Positions 1-10,725 of a DNA stretch of 64,000 bases are shown piece after piece (positions within the stretch are counted from its first letter, which is position 1; the number at the start of each line of letters is the position of its first letter). The translations under genes and the position numbers were made by a program. The DNA lies in the NCBI GenBank assembly GCA_009599575.1, contig VWND01000084.1, forward strand, positions 368,691 through 432,690, read 5' to 3'. The DNA comes from Blumeriella jaapii. Its lineage: Eukaryota > Ascomycota > Leotiomycetes > Helotiales > Drepanopezizaceae. The notes beneath the pieces were generated by a model, which saw only the letters and a program-made list of their open reading frames with translations, ran no database searches and had not been told where the DNA came from.

Positions 1-3000
1 ATTCGTCGCCATCAGTACTCAGCTGTGTTTCTTTTCAAATCGGAATTGCCCGACTCTGTAACAGGCTCCTCAAGCAGACCAAACAAACCAGGTCTTATCC
101 GCTCTGCCATAATCTCACTTCTGCCGCCAGGGTTTTCGTCGGGGAGTGGTCTTGTCTATACGCTTGCCCATTGCTGGAGATTAGATCCCCTCCCTGTGAC
201 CTCCACTCGTACTTACCATGACCAGAAACAGTCATCATCAAGCAGGATCTGACCACTTAGGTACGCTGGCCAAAGTTAGAAACCCCTTGTGGTGTCGCCT
301 TTTTCAGTCTATTAAATCTCTGCCTTTCTGGTCTACGACAGATGCGAGACCCGGAGAGAGAAATCCACAAGAGTCCACAACCAGACATGGCTGCCTGGCC
401 TTACACGTACATGCGCTCGAGATTCCTTCTACTTGGGACTTGCCCGAATTCAAAATATTGAGAACCCCTGTCCTCGTGTGAAATCTTGGTTGGTGTCATC
501 GACATCGATTGTCAGACGCTATACTACTCTCGATTTGAAAACTGTTGTCAAGGAGGTTGTTTTCCAACTGACGACTGTGATTATTGACTCCATTATGCAC
601 CTCACATCTGTTGTGAGCTGGGTGTCCGATGAAATTCAGCCTGCACAAGAAGGCATCTGGCTTGTCGTCGAAGTTCCTACGTCTTCCAGCCTCGGATCTT
701 GAACGAACGGTGCAGTTTTTCATCCCTGCCTTCTCTTCTGTTCACCGAACTAGTAAACCCATAGCTCAAATCTATGTACATGATACTTTCCCTAGTACGG
801 CGACCACGTTTTCATGACATCGAACTTTGCAAACGACTCGGTGCTAGAGCTCGCTTTGGTTATAGCCCATCATGCATGCCTCCATTCACCGGTCGCCTGA
901 AATCCCGTTTTACAGAACGCAGTCTGTGTAAACTCTCAGAGTGTAGGTCATCTAACATAACCTCTACTTCCTTTCTGCTTCGCCGATTCACGTCCTTCCA
1001 CTGGCGCCGACTGAGCGGTTACACCAAATCGGTGAGCCTCTTTCCACTTCCCGACGCCGTGTCCATCCATGCTTGCTCGAAAGCGCGTCATGGGTATCGC
1101 AACCCAAATTCCCGAGGTGGCATTGGATAGTTACTACCTAGCGTATTTCTGCTACCAACTTACGCTTTTCGTCATCTGAGCGACGACGGTTGTTTCCTCG
1201 TCACGGTTTCATAGCAAGTCTTTTGCCGCAGCACAGCGAGCCAGCCAGTTCGCAACGGCGTATGGGTCGAGGGAATGAGGAAGGCGAGAACACCAGACAG
1301 GGATCGAATCGAGCGTACGCATCGAACGTGTCAATGACAGCTTTTCTAGGCCGAAGAAGCTGCTTATATGCCTACCTCTGAATCTCGCCGTGGGCCTTAC
1401 GGTCTGTATGACCCAAAAGAAACACTCAGCTTCAACAGCTTTGACACTTTTATCTTTTCGAAGGTGGCTTCAAGAACACAATGGAGAACCATCCCGCCTG
1501 TAGGGGAAGGGCTCAAATAGCGACCATTTGTCACACACTTCTTTAATATAACTGCTTTCTCGAGGGTCTCTTTTTGTATGTAAAAATCCCCAGCTTAACA
1601 CGTCTCCAATGCCCTGCGGGAGGCTTGAGGTTGCGCAATTTCACTGTCCCCTCCAGACGTTAAATAATATCATCATCATCATCATCGCCGTGGCCCTTTT
1701 GGCCCGTTGACGTATAGCGTCATCTCCGATCACTCGTTAGGGCGGCAAGTGCTGCTCTTGTCGTCTAGCCGTTTCGGTGGGTTCGTCTACGCATTTAAGA
1801 GCCATTATGTACATTACATTATCGACGTTTCCGCACCGTATGGGATTCACTGGATCTTACAAGTGTATGTATCACTTTAAATAAATATATATATATGTAT
1901 AGCACTCTCATTCTTTCGCTGTATTCAGGGTGTTCTGGCTGACATATCGAGTAGCCAGAATAAGTCTTCCTAGGCTCAGGTTCACGTTAAGTCCCTCTTT
2001 GATATTTCAGGATGCACTGGACAGAATCACCACATGCTGCGTTCAGATATGGATCTAGTTGAAAAAAGACTCGACTCAAAGTTGCTCTCTGCTATTCTGC
2101 TGTCAGCAAAACTCTGGCTGTCAAGTGACAGACGTGTGCAGAAGGGTAGTGCGAACGAGAGTTCCTGCCGGCTGTGATGTCCCGGCGGTATGTCAGAGTT
2201 GGGACACATGTAGAAAAGCTGCGACGTTCTACTCACCTTCCCGGCTTGAATGATGAAAGACGAAAACACATTCCCGATGCATGCTCACGGGGGTTGGGCG
2301 TCACAGTCGATCTGAGTCCCTATCAAGAACGACTCAAGTCATTTCGAGCGATAGAGTGGAGTCTTCTCTTGCGAAAGATTCCGTCTAACCAGGACTCGGC
2401 ATTTTCAGGATTGTAATAAAGTCTGTCCGCCCAGCAAGTCAGAGCTTACTGTTTATCGATGCGTGATTGAAAAGTCGTTCTATCACGTTTGACGGTGCAA
2501 AAGAGCCTCGCTTGAAAGGAAGGGCAAAGGATTTCGACGGCAGCATTTGTACCTATTGTAGTCTACCAAGAGAAACATCTTCTTCGAGTCTTCACGATGA
2601 GTAGACCTAGAGATTCGTCCAGTCTGATAACAACTTTCTCACTCGATATCAAGAATGCAGCCTTAGCGTTACGAGGCGGAAGAACGAACGGTCGACATCA
2701 GCATCAGCATCAACATCTGCAGAGCATCGTCGCCAGGAAAGTGCGTGACGAAGTGTCCACCCATCCAGCATTCCCATCCCCGTCCGTGTATCTCTCCCTT
2801 CACGATGAGCGAACCGCCTGGGAGACGTAGATAGATGAGTGCTAAGACTTCAAGGTCCGTGACAAGCACGCGTGATGTCGACCGGGCCTATTTAACTAAC
2901 TGGCTTTGCGAGCTCGACACCCCTCGCAATGGCGGACAACACTGCTTGGTGAGAATTGGTGTTTCGACTGTAGCCGTGTGTGAGTGGTACTGTACGTGAT

Positions 3001-5380
3001 GAGAAGCGAATGTTTCCCTCGCTTGAGACGGGCAGGGGAGGTGGGTGAGGAGCAGGAGGCAGGGGAGGCGGCTGGTGCGAAGAACTGGGCAGGGAGTGAC
3101 TCGAACGCAAGATGACAATTCAGCGGCCGCGGCGGCGACGGGGATGGTGTTGATGGATAGCTCTTGAGGAACACGCTCTCAGGAATCTGTTATACAACGC
3201 AGGCGGAGAAACCAGAGTGAGCTTCAGAGCAAGAAGATTGTGTAGAGAAGAGAATAGCGACAATTGCACAACCTGGGAAAGAAGGAGATGAATGGCGTTG
3301 TGTGCGTTGTGTTTCCCATCTTGTTTGTGACGTTTAACCCCAAGCAGAGACATTCTCAACCACCACGATTTGCTTTCTCCGCTCACGTGATATTACAACA
3401 TCAAAACTGTACTGTACATCAGTAGTGTTGAATTAGCTTTTATTACCCCACCTCAATAAGTTCGCTTGAGGTGAAGCGAAGTAAACAAACGGGCCAGTCG
3501 CTTGCCGCCATCACTTCAACCCTCCGAGTCCATAAAGCACAGTTATGTAAAGGTCGCGCTCGCCCTTCCAAAAGAATATCCCCAATATGTTACCGGATAT
3601 GGCACACTACTACCCATCAAGAAATAGCTCGAAGTCCATTCTTTCCATTCCCAGCTCCGAAAAGCTTACGCAAACGTGGCCGGCCTTCACATCCGGTCAC
3701 CTGAGCAAGAAACAAGCAAGTCGTCCTCCACGTGCGCTTCTCAATCTGCGCAGCTACCTACCTACATAGCAAGCAGCCGATGCATGCATGCGTGCACGAC
3801 ACCAGATCTTCCGATCCTGCTCTCCTGTACGATACCTACCTCTAAGGTAGGTAGGCAAGCCGTTGTTTCCGCAACCCAACGAGAATAGACCGACCAAGCT
3901 GACCCTGCTCAGTCTCCCCTCGCCGCACGTCCATCCATCCATCCATCCATCCATCCATCCACCCAGACCGTCGACGAGCGAGACAGACGGCACCAAGCCA
4001 GAGCTGGACAGACGCCCCCGCGTCCGTCCTCGCGCTGCACCGCAGACTTCCTCTACCCCATCCCATCCCATCCCATCCCATCCCATCCCATCCTTTCCTC
4101 CTCCTCGGCGCGTGCTGAACAGCCAAGTAGGTCGCCAAGTAGGTAGCCAAGTAGGTAGCCAGAGCCCCCTTCCCTCGCGCACCCGGTACCGTACCGCAGA
4201 GCTCGTGCGGCAGCTCTCTGCGCGAGAGACGAGCAGCCATTCCTCGCTGTCTACATAAGGTAGGTACGCAAGTTCGCCGATCCCGCTCAAAGCGCCATGC
4301 TCGCACGTCGTCGTCCGTGTACGAGAGGCAAGCCACTCTCCGGTTTGACGTCCCGTTCCGAGTCCACGGTGGACGGACGGAGTAGAATCGGTCAATGGCG
4401 CGTCTCAAACCCACGCTCGGAATCACGAGCACGAGCACCAGGCCGCAAGCAGCAGTAGCAGCAGTAGCAGCAGCTTTACTTTCCCACGTCAAAGTCGAAA
4501 TAAGCAAGTGAGCAAAGTAAGCCGGTCGGCACAACATTCATTACTAGAATCTGATCTGCGTGTCTGCTCTGGCTCTCTCTCTCTCTCCCCCTCTCTCCCT
4601 CTCTCGCTCCCTCCCTCTCTCCTTCGCCCCAATCTACCTACGTCCGGGCTGCTTGCTAGGCATCCCTTATATCCTCCCTCCTCCCTCTCCCCATACCCGT
4701 ACGTAGTAGCATGCATGCACTGCATCTCCATCCAGCACCTCGCCCTGATCATTTCCTGTACACCGCAGCAACCCACATTACCCAGCCAGCTCCCTAGACC
4801 CGCTCGCAGATCTCGCAAACCCGTCTATCAATCATCCAAAGCCGGGCCCACCGGAGGTCAAAGATCCCAAAGAGAAGAAAGATGGAAAGGAAAATGAGGC
4901 CCCGTCGTATATGGCTCGTCTATCAGCAAACACAAATCATGACAGGCGCGACATCGCTGGCAAACCATCACACCAGAAAAGGTTCGGTTCGCATCCCCCT
5001 CGTTCCCTATTCCAAACCAGCGAAGCCAAGCCTGAAACCCAAATCATAAATGACGAGCGAGGCGAAATAGCACATGATGGTATCAAAAAGGAAAAAAATA
5101 AAACACAAACGACCAACTGTGCGCGGAATCCATATCCAGAGAAGCACCGAACTAAAAAAGGACAACAGCAACGAGCTGCGCGCAAATGTGACTTCCCCCA
5201 TTTATATGTAACCAAGAGCCGATTCGAAAGCCGTAAATCCTAAGTATCGAGGAGAATCCCGAACCAGCACAGAGCCAAAGAACTTCACCGACATAGAGAG
5301 CAGAGTCACGCCCGTCAACGTGCAACCCCGTAAAAGATATGGGTGATGTTGAAAAGGACGTGAAGGAGTGCGAGTGTAGA
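1..5380. other. gene-poor intergenic region
   Basis: I see no gene here that I can support. Open frames are at most about 230 codons, occur on both strands and have no recognisable domain, and the longest ones run through simple repeats. The stretch holds a short (ATC)n run near 1670-1687, an AT-rich patch at about 1878-1900, a (CCAT)n run at 3930-3961, a (CATCC)n run at 4050-4092 and a CT-rich stretch near 4575-4625. The 3' end of areA lies just to the right, so the last few hundred bases probably hold its 3' UTR. Confidence 0.55.
3930..4092. repeat. (CCAT)n and (CATCC)n microsatellites
   Basis: Two simple repeats lie close together. About eight copies of CCAT sit at 3930-3961, and about eight copies of CATCC at 4050-4092. 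They create long spurious open frames on both strands, including proline/serine-rich and tryptophan/methionine/glycine/aspartate-rich ones. Confidence 0.9.
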
Positions 5381-8300
5381 TCATAGACTCATCGTCAACC
5401 ACTCCCACTCCTGGGGGCCAGCGCCTCCAGCCCCTGCCTGGCCCATCATCATCCCAGGTGGCGGGCCCATGCCGCTCATGCCTTGCATTACCATCCCACC
5501 AGAGCCCATCGGGCTGGTCGCCATGCCAAAGCCATGCGCCGGTCCCGCATTCGGCATACTGTTCGTGTTCATCAAGCCCATACCCATCGACTGGGCAGCT
5601 TCGTTGGATCCAGTCGAGTTCTCAGGGGAATCGATATCCATACTCTCCATAGTGCTAACCGACTTGCTGTGGCGGCGCTGGCGTTTGGGCGCAACGGTAA
5701 CACTCGTCCGTGGCATGCTAGAGGCCGCCGCTGCTCCAGGACCGGGGGTGGCTTTCGGCGGTGCTGCTGCGATTGGAACCACGCCCTTTCCCCCACTCAC
5801 GGTGGTAGCACCAACGGACGACCCTGCAGATCCATGATAAGAAGTCGGCGTGCTAGCCGTGCTGCCTCCACCCCCAGATCCGGACACCGATGCCGGGCTT
5901 TGGCTTTCGTTGCCGCTTCGAGCATGCGCACTCGTGGGTGTCGTCACTTGCGCCGCAGGAGCGGTGTTTGTATTTGTCGAGACGTTGATGATAGAGTTCT
6001 TCCGGGTTCCGGGCCCGCTGCTCGAGGTTGGGGTAGTACCAATCTTCTTGGAAGCGCGAGTTGCAGCGCCACCCGAAGCCCAACAGGCAGAGAAGAGCCT
6101 GATCCGCGGTTTCGTTTCTTGATGACATCGGTCTTGAGCGAGAGGGGCCGTACCACGCCATGAAGCTTCAGAAATAGCCCACAAGCATTGCAGAGGGGGT
6201 GGCCCTCGGGATTCCGCCTCCACAGGGGCGTGGTCTGAGTAAAGCAGTTGGTGCAAGTTGTGGGAACGCCATTCTCGCCCTGTCCTGCCCCCCCCTCCAA
6301 GTTGGTGGAGGAACCGTGCTTGGAGCCTCCGGGAGAAGACGGCTGACTGGGGCCCACCGAGGAGAAGCCCGACATGTTGCCTTCGGGCGGCGAATTCGGG
6401 GTGGACTGTCCCATGTGCTGCTCGAACATGCCGTTTCTTTGTCCCAGCAAAGCGGCATTTGGGGTGGAGGCGTTGCGTGGGATCTTCTGTCGTCTATCAT
6501 TTCTCGATCTGTTATCAGACACCGACTGTGCAGATCCATGCGCTCTCCCAAGCGAGCCGGCCGAGCCATCCCAGTCCAGCGGCGAGGAGGAATCGGCAGC
6601 GGTTCCAATCGTCACCTGTTTTCTTGGTGGACCACCCGGATATCGAGCAGCTTGCGTGGTGAATTGCCCAGGCAGAGTAGCGTCCCACTGCAAGCCTCCG
6701 GGGCCCATCTCCACGTTCGGATCATCCATGGGCGACGGCCCGAAGTCGTGTTGCATCATGAGCGTTCGATCCGCGAAGGCGGTCCCCTCCTCGTCTTCGT
6801 TGTCCGAGTCGACGCCAAAGCTGAACATGTTCTCATGGCCCATGGGACCCCCGGGCGAGCGCACGGGATGATCAGGCTGGAACACCTGCGAAGGGTCTAT
6901 GTGCTGCGACATTCCGAACGATGCCGGGGAAGTAAAGGAGTTCGAGTTTGACGGGCCAGCCGCCGTCGCCTGGGTGAACATGGAGCCACCGTTAGCGTTG
7001 TACAGATACCGGGAGGCTATCGGGTTGGACAGGCCCGAGGGGCCATGACCGAAGGTTTGTGGTCTCTGGTGCCTCATATCCAAGCCCTGCTGCTGCTGCT
7101 GCTGCTGCTGGAAGTACATCGGCTCGTTCTCCATGATGGGCTGCGGAGTCGAGACCGCGGACGGATACGCGCTGCCCGGGGGAGAATAGTAGTCATTCGA
7201 GTTCATCGAGCACGAGGGCATCAAGGCCGTGTTGTACATGGAGGAGAAGGAGCCGTGTTGCACGAGAGGGGAGTGGCCCGGCGAGAAGGGGAAGGTGGTC
7301 TGGAAGGGCCCGGCCGAGGTGATGATCGGATCGTGGTCCATGCTGAAGGTATCGAGCTGGAAGGGAAGGCCAGGGTGACCGGAATGCTGCATTGCAGGCG
7401 CACTGGGAGGTTGGTCAAGAGAATACTCGTTCAGTCCGTCGTCGTGATTCGGCTCGTTGGCGACCACGATGCTGTTGGCGGCCGGGACGTGAGGGGAGAA
7501 GTGCGCAGGACGTTTCCGGTTCTACATATCTGGTCAGCGTGAAGCACGTCGTCGTCGCCGGCGAGAAAGCAAGGCGCGGGCCCCCGCGAGCAGAGACAGG
7601 AGGCAACTCACGCGTCTCTCGTCTATGCTCGTCTTTCGCACGTTTCTCTGCACGTAGTTGAACTCTTCCTGGCTGCGCGGATCGTGATACGGCACAGGCA
7701 CGGACTGGGGCACGGCAAACGGGGCCGGCTCTTTGCGCATCTTGATCGGGATGGCAGAGGCCACGGCGCTGGAGGCCGGTTCATGTTCCTTCTCCAGGCC
7801 GTCGGGCGACGGCGACGTGCCGAGTCCAGCAGGCGTCGATGCGTCGTCCGAGAAGATGTAGTCGTCGAGGTTCATGGATGTGTCCTGCTGTGCTTCCGGC
7901 CGGTCCCCGAGTTCCTCAGCTGCGCGATGCCGCTGGGCGCAGACTGAGTCGGAGTCTGCTGCTGATGCTGATGATGCTTCTGCTTCTGCTTCTGCTGCTT
8001 CTGCTGCGACATCCTGATATGCGATGTTAGACGGCGCTCCTGTACGTGGGCACTTGCATGCGCATACCTCGCCGCCGCCTCCAGCTCCTTCGCCTTGCGC
8101 AAGTTCATGGCCATCATCCGCCAGGTCAGGTTCTCCATGCGCTCGGAATTGGGCAGTTGCTTCTTCGTCTTGCTGTAGAGACGCCAGATCTGCGTCGCCA
8201 GCGGATCCTTCTTTTGCATCTCATCGGGGCTGTCGAGCGAGTGGTCGACAGCGTCGTCTCTCCACGTCGGGAAGAAGGTCGCGCAGCAGCTCCTGGCGCG

Positions 8301-8649
8301 CACTGCTCCCGGCCGAGAGCTCCCGATGGCCCAGCTCCGCGGCGCCCGAGTCTGCGCGGTGGTTCTGGTGGTGGAAAGCATCCGACGGGGGGGTGATCGA
8401 GGGGTCCACGGCCGTCGCGGGCGAGGTGGGCGAGAGGTGATTCTCGTCCGCAAAGGGGTCTGCTGGCCTGCGAGGGAAGCGGAAGTCGTGCTCTGTTATC
8501 GAGGTTGCGGACGACGATGTGGGATTTGACTGAGCCTCTTCGTGGTGGTGGTCGTGGTGGTGGTCGTGGTCGTGGTTCATGGGGTCGGCGGGCGCGAGGG
8601 CTCGTTGCAGCAACCCCCCGCGCGCTTCATATTGCGCCGCGCCAGACAT
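5381..8649 (-). CDS. areA: AreA/NIT2-type GATA transcription factor, global nitrogen regulator (frame broken three times as sequenced)
   Basis: This is the activator of nitrogen catabolic genes, which binds HGATAR sites in the nucleus. Exons read 8649-8068, 8013-7612 and 7521-5381. The first intron (54 nt) has a CTAAC branch site and the second (90 nt) a CTGAC site. The protein has His/Asp repeats near its N-terminus, then the AreA N-terminal block ([35 protein letters not shown]), the MNLDDYIF motif and an eight-residue Gln run (7088-7112). A single C-X2-C-X17-C-X2-C GATA finger lies at 6255-6181. The end [10 protein letters not shown] is the conserved AreA C-terminus that contacts the co-repressor NmrA. 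Correct reading needs one base removed near 8271-8280, one added near 7893-7910 and one added near 6076-6083. With those changes the length is about 1041 residues. The start is the first Met of the conserved frame; Met at 8580 is an alternative. The identity is certain; whether the breaks are real is not. Confidence 0.93.
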
Positions 8650-9561
8650 CTCTCTGCAGCAGCGACGACGACACGCCTGCGTCGGCGAACGGTTCGGCGC
8701 CCCTCGGTCTCTATCAGTGTGGACAGGCCAGGGTTGAGGGCGCGGTGAGAGGACTCGGCGTTGAGACGGAGGGGGAGGGGGAGCCGGGGCGGCTGGTGAT
8801 GCTCGTCGTGCGGTCGAATCGCACCCAGCTTTTCGTTGTTCTTTTTTTCCTTCTTCCAATCCCGTCGAGTTCCAGCACCCGAAGAAGAGCGCGAGCAGAG
8901 CGGCGTCGGACTGGCGATGGCGCAAGGTGATCGTGGGCTGTCGGGAGAGGAGGGGAGAGGAGAGGAGAGGAGCGGAGGGGAGGGGTTGGGGTCGGATTGT
9001 GAGGGCAGCTCGATCGTTGGTCGAGGTCGCGAGTCAAAGCCCAAGCCCAAGCCCAGGCGCAGGCAAGCGGCAGCGTACGGAAGAGGTCAAGATGGCCGAG
9101 GCGTGTGTGTGGTGATGGACAGACAGTAGCAATGCGTGTCGGCCGGCAGGGAGACAGACACGTACTGTATGAGAGCGCGAGAGAGGGGAGCGGGAGAGGG
9201 AGAGGGAGAGGGAGAGAGAGGGAGAGAGAGGGAGAGGGAGCCGTCACCACCACCGATACAACGGCGAATCCAACAGCGACAGAGAGCAGAGAGCCGTACT
9301 CCTCGCGCTGCAGAACGATCAGGGAGGGGGCAGTCAGTGCAAGAATGCGTGCACGGTGGTGATGCGCAGAGTTTGCAAGGGCAGGCGGGATGTCTGAGAC
9401 GGGCAGGAGGAGGAAGCGGATGGTGGAGGCTGGTGGACGCTGGGAAAGAGAGTCAAGTCTCGACTTCAGGCTTCAGGCTTGCGGCTTGCGGCTTGCGGCT
9501 TGAGGCTTGAGGCTTCAGGGTCGATGATCAGCACCGAGAGCACTGGACGAAGCGGCACGTA
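8650..9561 (-). promoter_or_regulatory. areA 5' leader and promoter region
   Basis: This is about 0.9 kb between the areA start and the mobile element. It contains GA/CT-rich runs (8940-8980 and 9180-9242) and a 7-bp GGCTTGC/GGCTTGA repeat at about 9466-9520. areA orthologs usually have long leaders, so much of this may be transcribed. I cannot place a transcription start. No other gene is visible. Confidence 0.5.
9466..9520. repeat. 7-bp tandem repeat (GGCTTGC/GGCTTGA)
   Basis: About seven tandem heptamers vary between GGCTTGC, GGCTTGA and GGCTTCA. They lie just outside the left end of the Tc1/mariner relic, in the likely areA upstream region. Confidence 0.8.
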
Positions 9562-10154
9562 CAGTGGGTGGACACATGAATGTGCGCGTCAGTAAATAGT
9601 CGTTACCCCAACAAAATTCTTCTACTTTTACAACTTCATAACTCCACCATTAATTAATCGATTTTAAATACAAATAGCTTAAATTAAAGCTGAAAATCAA
9701 AAGAATATTCGGTTTCAACCAGTATCTAGTATACCATCCATTTGCAGCCTTAACAGCGTTTATTCTCTTTTGCATGCCTTTCGCTAGCTTATTTGACAAC
9801 TGATCTTCCAGGAGCTTTAACGCTTTTTACGCGGTTTTTGTTAAAAATAGTTATGTTACATTATTGTTTTTTATAACTATTAGCTTTGATTTAAATTTAA
9901 AAAAAATTGTTTTAAGCATTTTCTAAAGATTTTTGATCGGGTTAAAATCCGGTAAAAAAGCACTAATTTCAGACTTATATTACGAAACTATAGCTAAATA
10001 AAAAGTGCTTTATAAGTTAGAGTATTATATTACATATAAATGCTATCGTCGTAAAAGTTGGTAAAAAAGAATTTGTTAAAAACGTCGAGAAATATGGCGG
10101 TTGTAATAAGTAACCGTCCGATTCACACGCGCACATTCATGTGTCCACGTACTG
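9562..10154 (-). mobile_element. internally deleted Tc1/mariner element with intact terminal inverted repeats
   Basis: A 28-bp terminal inverted repeat with two mismatches bounds the element (9562-9589 and 10127-10154), sharing the core GTGGACACATGAATGTGCGC. A TA dinucleotide flanks both ends (9560-9561 and 10155-10156), the target-site duplication expected for Tc1/mariner. The 593-bp interior is strongly AT-rich. On the minus strand, about 9960 to 9720, it still encodes the transposase C-terminus: a PDFNPIKNL motif where the family has SPDLNPIENLW, then EDQLSNKLAKGMQKRINAV and a GWYTRY ending. In-frame stops sit where Trp (TGG to TAG) and probably Gln (CAA to TAA) belong, and the catalytic Glu reads as Lys. 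These are C-to-T type changes, as made by repeat-induced point mutation (RIP). The N-terminal two thirds are missing, so the element cannot move itself. Confidence 0.87.
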
Positions 10155-10317
10155 TAAGTACTTCTTCCAAGTGCCTTCGTTGCCTCTAGTGCGCTCAGCA
10201 TGCGAGCTAGGCAACTCTTGCCACAAGAGACGTGCTGCCCAGTACAAAGAAGAAGAAGAGCCCCAACGACGACTACGGACGGCACTGGGGAGCCAGGGCG
10301 GCAGGAGGCGGGCCGCC

Positions 10318-10400
10318 GAGACGGAGGAGGGAGGAGGAGGAGGAGGAAGAGGAGGAGGAGGAGGAGGAGGAGGAGGAGGAGGAGGAGCAAGAGGAGGAGC
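10318..10400. repeat. (GGA)n purine tract
   Basis: A near-pure GGA/GAG run gives polyglutamate or polyarginine frames on one strand and polyleucine frames on the other. None of these is likely to be a gene. Confidence 0.88.
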
Positions 10401-10559
10401 AAGAGGAGAACTGGACGACGTAGAGTTAAACTGCTTGAATAATAGAAAGCCGATCCGCCCGGTTCAGTAAGTGAATAGCCTACTAGCGTCGCCAAAGGTC
10501 AGAGGGGCAGCAGGAGGAGGATGCGAGGGCGAATCCTGCCATTACTGGCAAAACACTTC

Positions 10560-10725
10560 CTCCTCTGTACAGTACAGCACAGTACAGTCAGTACTGTACA
10601 GCAGAACACACAGAGTACCGTACATACAGTACATACAGTACAGTACATACATACAGTACAGTACAGTACGGTACATACATACAGTACAGTACAGTACGGT
10701 ACATACATACATACATACAGGACGG
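10560..10725. repeat. GTAC-rich block of CAGTAC/CATACATAC units
   Basis: This is a dense array of short units such as CAGTAC, GTACATAC and GTACGG, largely self-complementary because GTAC is a palindrome. It is the densest cluster in the left half of a motif family scattered through the intergenic DNA of this window. Confidence 0.85.

Noticed and set aside
6035..6083. A 38- or 41-nt intron that would restore the areA frame after the zinc finger
   Set aside because: It is shorter than normal fungal introns and would remove the conserved TRASKK residues; a one-base indel is simpler.
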